Made by a program: the position numbers and the translations under genes. Source: Cristatella mucedo (lineage: Eukaryota; Bryozoa; Phylactolaemata; Cristatellidae). From it: a stretch of 64,000 nucleotides of DNA. Position 1 is the first letter of the stretch, and the number at the start of each line of letters is the position of its first letter. The DNA is taken from the NCBI GenBank assembly GCA_009760855.2, contig WPIO01000010.1, forward strand, positions 3,443,501 through 3,507,500, in the 5' to 3' direction. Of this stretch, positions 60,701-64,000 are shown piece by piece. Under the pieces are notes generated by a model that ran no database searches, was not told the origin of the DNA, and worked only from the letters and a program-made list of their open reading frames with translations.

Positions 60701-63677
60701 GTAGGTTTATTCTTAACCATGCCCCGTAACAGTGTCACATGCAAGTAATACATTGCTTTGATGGTCAACGGGCTGAATGCCACTTAGGGAAGTTTCGTTT
60801 GTGTAAATTGGATAGTCCCTCAGAGTTGCTCATCCTGGTAGCCGGCACAGTAGACTAGTTTTGGGATGGATGGTCGAGATTTGACCCTGCAGATTTTCAC
60901 ATTTTTACGTGATGAGAGAGGAGGCTCTAACAGCATGTGGAGGAGCTAAAGTTTTCAGCGCAGCCCCATACCAGAAATTTGCTCCTCACTTTTTACTCCT
61001 GATCCGTCGTCAGCTCTCGTCAATGAGTGCCATGCGAAGTCGACCGTTTACCTCGGCACTGAGACCAGTCCTAATGGATGTGAAACTATGCAACTAGAGA
61101 AACTGTCAGTGCATGCATGTTCTGGGATAGTTAGCATGTTGCTGCATTTGCACTCGATCTGATGTCTCGTGAACTCTGTACTGCATCTGCATTGGCTTGC
61201 TCAGCTATGAATTCCACCTCGTACAACAATCGGTCTGCATCTAGTTTTTCGTCGTTTCAGAAATTGATTACGTCGTAAAAGTGAAAACCGGAGACTTGCT
61301 TGGAGCTGGAACCGACGCCAACGTCTTCGTCACGATCACGGGTGATAAAGGAGATACCGGCGAACGACAGCTGCAGGACTCGAACAACAAGAACAAGTTC
61401 GAGCAGGGGCAGGAGGACGTATTTAAAATAAATGCAGTCGACCTCGGGAAGCTGACTAAGCTGAAGATATGGCACGACAACAAGGGTGGTGGTGGTGCCT
61501 GGTTCCTTGATTATGTGGAAGTCGAAGATCCCGAATCGAAGAAAAGGTACGCCTAGCTTCCAGCTAGGAAGGGGAAGTTCGGAGCAGTGAAGGTGGCTCT
61601 ATCTCCTAGTGGTTTCGTTTCTAATGCTGCCGATTTTGTGTGCGTTGTGGGGTACAGGCTCGCCTCGACGTTCGAACAGTGCGAGGGCCTGTTGTTGTTT
61701 CGAGCTGCTAGAATTTTGGTATCGACGATCCTTCGGCTTAGAATGCCACCCTCTATTAATTCGTCGGGGGGGGGGGTGCACTAGTTCATGCCGCTGCCGG
61801 TGGATCGGCAGATGCGTCACGACCAGGCTGTCGGTTTTGTGCTCCTACTAGTCGCGTGGGCGTGCCATGTCACACTGTGTTATGCATTGCTGTCAGTAAA
61901 AGTAAAGGTCGGCTGATCCGACTCGGCCGGTCAGCGTGCACTGCTGGAAGTGGTATGAGCCCTGCAGCTGTGTTGCTGACTTCGTTGCAGCTATTTCTTC
62001 CCCTGCCAGCGGTGGCTGGCAACTGACGAGGACGACGGCCAGTTGATGCGAACCCTTGTCCCCGTCGACAAGTCGCTCAAGGCCAAGCTGACGAAGAAGG
62101 ACTCGTTTGCCATCCGCAAGGAGGTCGCATTGGAGACGAAGGCCGCGCTCGACACGTATCACGTTCGCGTGACCACCGGCGACAAGTTCGGTGCCGGCAC
62201 CGATGCCACGGTGCACATTATACTGTTCGGAGAAAAAGACGACACCGGTGAGCCGTCGTCGATTGCGTCGAGTGCAGGCAGAGGGCAGCGTGCATTTGAC
62301 CATGGAATCTGTGCCCAGTCACAGCCGCCACCCCAGCTACCCTGTCGAGCGGACAGTGCTTTGTCGAAGGGGGTGCAGCAGACCGCTTTCCACAGTCCGA
62401 GATTGCGGAGTGAGATAGCCTGGGCCGTGGTCCAAGAGGAGTACCGCCATAGGGTAGGGGGGGGCAGGAGAGGTAGAGTAGCTGAAGCAGGGCTGCCGAC
62501 AGTCCGAGTAGCAGCGACGAGACGACTTTCGAGCAGCGATCGCCGGCGTCCGCTCCCCAAGCACCACCGGCTTGAACCTCTGAGCTTGTCCGAGTGACCC
62601 TTGCTCCTCGGGCATGGCTGGCTGCCAGTGGCTTCTTTGGAGCGAGCATCGCTCATGCAGCTGAAGCCGAGCTGCGATCTCTGTTTCGTGTGCCCCCAGG
62701 CGAGGTCGTGCTGAAAACCGCCGTCAACGGGAACAAGAATAAATTCGAGCGAAATCAGACCGACGAGTTCATCGTCGAATCTGCCGACATCGGCGACATC
62801 AAGAAAATCAGGTCAGTCGATCGGTGCAGCTACTCTCCCATCTCTCTCCCTCTCTTTCTCTCTCTCTCTCCCTCTCTCTCTGTCACACGGGTTTCGTCGT
62901 TGTGCTGTCGTTGCCGTGGTCGGGGTGTCCGAACTGAGCGCCGACACCTTCGAATCGCAATCTCGCTAGAATCGGCCACGACAACAAAGGAGGCGGAGGA
63001 GCGTGGTTCCTCGACAAGGTCGAGATTGACTGCCCGTCGATTGGCAAGAAGTGGCTGTTTCCCTGCTTCCGCTGGCTGGCCAAGGATGAAGACGATGGTC
63101 TGCTGGAGCGAGAGTTGTTCCCCCAGGACCTGGACACAGAGATCTACACGCCGTGTAAGGCCACCCGCCACCTAGTCGCAAGCATGCGCCCGTTTTGGAA
63201 TGGTTCGCAGTGGTGCAGTGATGAGAGGAAAATCTGACCATAGGGTGGATGGGCGGCCGGCGTGCTTCCACCTTGTCTGGCTTGGTGAAAGAAGGGGTCG
63301 AGGGATAGCCCGAGGGCAGGCAGCATCTACCGACAGTCACTTTCCTCGAGCTAGCACTGTCCGGGCAGCTTTCTCTGCCTCGGTCTTCTGGTTCTTGACC
63401 ACTGCAAGGAGGCCGAGAGTGAAGGGCAAGACAGTGGGCTCCCGGCCACCCACCCAGGCTTCTGCCGAGCTGCAGCGCGAACGTCACATGCGTTGCAGGC
63501 ATCCCATACGAGGTGACGACGTACACGAGCGACGTGCGCGGGTCCGATACCAGTGCCGACGTGTACATTGTGCTCTACGGCAAGGATGCGGCCACACAGC
63601 AGAAGTCCCTGTGCACCAACAAGAGCGAGCGGAAAAAGTGCTTCAAGCGAGGGCAAGCGGACAAGTTCGTTGTCGAG
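48542..63677 (+). CDS. LOXHD1: LOXHD1-like PLAT-repeat protein, 5' 24 exons (1655 codons), 3' partial
   Basis: LOXHD1 is a protein of tandem PLAT/LH2 beta-sandwich domains, thought to link the cytoskeleton and plasma membrane; in mammals it is needed in inner-ear hair cells. Exons: 48542-48701, 48942-49237, 49539-49862, 49967-50132, 50343-50587, 50762-50897, 51475-51622, 53248-53483, 53598-53851, 54007-54142, 54925-55172, 55713-55848, 56057-56211, 56677-56834, 57199-57272, 57856-58049, 58165-58357, 58495-58655, 59694-60219, 61261-61546, 61991-62247, 62700-62811, 62970-63154, 63499-63677. All joins keep one open frame. Ten complete PLAT domains and the start of an eleventh show the family motifs GTDANV, FERGQ.D.F, IGHDN...GW(F/H)L and RWLA.DE.DG. 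Residues 1-152 (Tyr/Pro-rich) match nothing I know. No signal peptide or membrane segment is seen. The gene continues past the window; vertebrate LOXHD1 has about 15 PLAT domains. Confidence 0.93.
49254..49307. repeat. (GA)n microsatellite in LOXHD1 intron 2
   Basis: Perfect GA run starting 17 bp after the exon 2 donor. Confidence 0.97.
49539..50132 (+). CDS. LOXHD1: PLAT domain 1 (exons 3-4), divergent
   Basis: A Lys/Arg-rich lead-in is followed by [20 protein letters not shown], which replaces the usual AGTDANV. A Lys-rich loop ([20 protein letters not shown]) takes the place of the GDTGER segment. The second exon reads [17 protein letters not shown] and [13 protein letters not shown], so the RWLA-acidic motif is degenerate. 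The missing Asp suggests weak or no calcium binding (inference). Confidence 0.85.
50343..50897 (+). CDS. LOXHD1: PLAT domain 2 (exons 5-6)
   Basis: [19 protein letters not shown], then [10 protein letters not shown] and [18 protein letters not shown] in exon 5; [20 protein letters not shown] in exon 6 (136 bp). The QNG.(T/S)PK loop and IEHDNTG resemble the first PLAT domain of vertebrate LOXHD1 as I remember it. Confidence 0.93.
51475..53483 (+). CDS. LOXHD1: PLAT domain 3 (exons 7-8)
   Basis: [20 protein letters not shown] and NNFERGQ in exon 7. After a 1.6 kb intron come [34 protein letters not shown] and [10 protein letters not shown] in exon 8. The phase-2 junction splits the Gln codon. 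Confidence 0.93.
51657..51692. repeat. 13-bp inverted repeat (stem-loop) in LOXHD1 intron 7
   Basis: CGTGATTTCCGCC and GGCGGAAATCACG are perfect inverted copies with a 10-base loop, starting 35 bp after the exon 7 donor. In RNA it would make a stable hairpin. Confidence 0.85.
51700..53240. other. LOXHD1 intron 7, nothing else recognised
   Basis: No mobile element or additional exon was supported. Frames present on both strands look like chance. Confidence 0.45.
53598..54142 (+). CDS. LOXHD1: PLAT domain 4 (exons 9-10)
   Basis: [20 protein letters not shown], then [20 protein letters not shown] and [20 protein letters not shown] in exon 9; [20 protein letters not shown] and [11 protein letters not shown] in exon 10 (136 bp). 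The SGK..LE.G.F.RGRTDIF and VSLRK motifs mark this as the counterpart of human PLAT 3 (from memory). Confidence 0.92.
54181..54290. repeat. CT-rich microsatellite in LOXHD1 intron 10
   Basis: (CT)n with scattered A and TTT interruptions, beginning 38 bp after the exon 10 donor. Confidence 0.95.
54925..55848 (+). CDS. LOXHD1: PLAT domain 5 (exons 11-12)
   Basis: [31 protein letters not shown] and [18 protein letters not shown] in exon 11; [20 protein letters not shown] in exon 12 (136 bp). Tyr at the first beta strand is replaced by Trp. The exon 12 donor is the less common CC|GTTAGT. Confidence 0.92.
55614..55669. repeat. (GGC)n trinucleotide repeat in LOXHD1 intron 11
   Basis: About 18 GGC units, ending 43 bp before exon 12. 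Translations of it (poly-Gly, poly-Arg, poly-Ala) are not coding. Confidence 0.95.
56057..57272 (+). CDS. LOXHD1: PLAT domain 6 (exons 13-15)
   Basis: [33 protein letters not shown] and KFERGG in exon 13; [20 protein letters not shown] and [14 protein letters not shown] in exon 14; the last strand [15 protein letters not shown] sits alone in a 74-bp exon 15. The extra phase-2 intron through the Arg codon of RWLD is special to this domain in the window. Confidence 0.92.
56988..57155 (+). repeat. SINE, family A, strongly diverged copy 8, in LOXHD1 intron 14
   Basis: Contains GGTCAGGTGAAGGTGTTCGT, a weak B box GTGAGTTCGAGTA, GAAGTAATACAGCTG, then ATGAGGCATTTAAATCAGGC. The order matches family A but divergence is high. 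It lies 44 bp before exon 15. Confidence 0.5.
57362..57470. repeat. Degenerate tandem repeat of a TCAATTTCA-like unit
   Basis: About ten imperfect copies of a 9-12 bp unit (TCAATTTCA, GTCAAATTCA, GTCAAGTTCA, TCAATTTCAGTCA) in LOXHD1 intron 15, before a long TA repeat. Confidence 0.8.
57655..57743. repeat. (TA)n microsatellite in LOXHD1 intron 15
   Basis: About 89 bp of pure TA. Read-through Ile/Tyr frames on both strands are artefacts. Confidence 0.98.
57856..58357 (+). CDS. LOXHD1: PLAT domain 7 (exons 16-17)
   Basis: [31 protein letters not shown] and VDIGR in exon 16; [20 protein letters not shown] and [19 protein letters not shown] in exon 17. GFGHDG-type and L.LELQP ends resemble human PLAT 6 (from memory). 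Confidence 0.92.
58495..60219 (+). CDS. LOXHD1: PLAT domain 8 with long charged insert (exons 18-19)
   Basis: [31 protein letters not shown] in exon 18; [20 protein letters not shown] and [10 protein letters not shown] open exon 19 (526 bp). Before the last strands ([20 protein letters not shown]) the domain is split by about 105 charged residues rich in Lys, Arg, Asp, Ser and Gly (59800-60105). Confidence 0.92.
58926..59099 (-). repeat. SINE, family A, copy 7, in LOXHD1 intron 18
   Basis: Contains AAATACTAACTGATTTAACA, TTGCATAGCGGTAGAAGAAC, GGCTATCACCACCGC, then CATGACCTCGGCC and GGGCTATCGCGGCCC. It is diverged but nearly full length, antisense to the gene. Confidence 0.8.
60230..61255. other. 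LOXHD1 intron 19, nothing recognised
   Basis: Intron between PLAT 8 and PLAT 9. No mobile element or additional exon could be supported. Confidence 0.45.
61261..62103 (+). CDS. LOXHD1: PLAT domain 9 (exon 20 and first part of exon 21)
   Basis: [40 protein letters not shown] and [20 protein letters not shown] in exon 20; [20 protein letters not shown] in exon 21. No intron separates it from PLAT 10, unlike the other domain boundaries. Confidence 0.93.
62104..63154 (+). CDS. LOXHD1: PLAT domain 10 (rest of exon 21, exons 22-23)
   Basis: [20 protein letters not shown] and LFGEKDDT in exon 21; [20 protein letters not shown] in exon 22 (112 bp); [20 protein letters not shown] and [20 protein letters not shown] in exon 23. 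The LFG..DDTG loop resembles human PLAT 9 (from memory). Confidence 0.93.
62838..62883. repeat. CT microsatellite in LOXHD1 intron 22
   Basis: (CT)n with TTT and CCC interruptions, starting about 27 bp after the exon 22 donor and filling much of a 158-bp intron. Confidence 0.93.
63499..63677 (+). CDS. LOXHD1: PLAT domain 11, first half (exon 24)
   Basis: [40 protein letters not shown] and [13 protein letters not shown], with donor [17 protein letters not shown] replaces GAGTDANV, so the glycine-rich turn is altered. The CTNK(S/R)E segment resembles human PLAT 10 (from memory). The second half lies beyond the window. Confidence 0.9.
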
Positions 63678-64000
63678 GTAGGTCGTGCCGCCCGTGAAGT
63701 CGCACAAACGTGGTCGCTTCACTGCCAATGCCGACGAAGCAGCCACTGCTGCTGCCGCCGTAGCCGCCATTGCTGTCTCCACCATTGGCACCGCTGCTGC
63801 CACTTGCTCGTCGCTTAGCTGCCTCGACGTCTTGGGACGAGCTGCTCAGAAAGTGCTTCCTGCCTACTGCCCGGGCTGCTTTTGGCTGCTGGCTGCTGCT
63901 TCCGCTGCACGACTAAAGCGGGTGAACATAGCGGTTCGAGGGGCTGCTGCCACCATTGTCTGCTGCTGCTGCAATGAAAAAGACGATTGCTTGCCTTGCC

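Overview
The window is animal (metazoan, apparently invertebrate) nuclear DNA. Coding sequence is split into exons by GT-AG introns. The gene families are animal ones: a ferlin, a ZAD/C2H2 zinc-finger protein, a C6orf118-like protein and a LOXHD1-like PLAT-repeat protein. Between and inside the genes lie tRNA-headed SINEs, L2/CR1-type LINE fragments, DNA-transposon relics and long GA/CT and TA microsatellites. I could not identify the species. All exon models below were made by hand, using splice sites, reading phase and family resemblance.

Layout: (1) 0.26-6.45 kb, minus strand: nine exons of a partial ferlin covering C2B, the FerI region and the first part of C2C. It runs off the left edge, and its 5' end was not found. 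(2) 6.9-15.2 kb: no host gene seen; degenerate LINEs, SINEs and GA repeats. (3) 15.2-16.2 kb: a GC/CpG-rich block, the likely promoter of the next gene. (4) 17.47-30.70 kb, plus strand: a complete four-exon gene for a 1521-residue protein with an N-terminal ZAD domain and 16 C2H2 fingers. Its first and second introns carry LINE, SINE and TA-repeat insertions. (5) 31-39.5 kb: a long-TIR MITE, a Tigger/pogo transposase relic, SINEs, a LINE relic and one orphan candidate exon. (6) 39.57-47.91 kb, minus strand: a complete six-exon gene for a 438-residue coiled-coil protein resembling C6orf118/TSNAXIP1. A SINE and a hAT-type MITE sit in its introns. (7) 48.54-63.68 kb and beyond, plus strand: 24 exons (1655 codons, one continuous frame) of a LOXHD1-like gene with ten complete PLAT domains and the start of an eleventh. 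It runs off the right edge.

The C6orf118-like and LOXHD1-like genes are head to head, with 636 bp between their start codons. That suggests a shared promoter, and several RFX-type half-sites occur there. The points most worth following are an apparently extra, divergent N-terminal PLAT domain in the LOXHD1-like protein; a charged insert at what looks like the same place as in vertebrate LOXHD1; the regular phase-1 exon modules; and a SINE family whose 3' tail matches that of the resident LINE.
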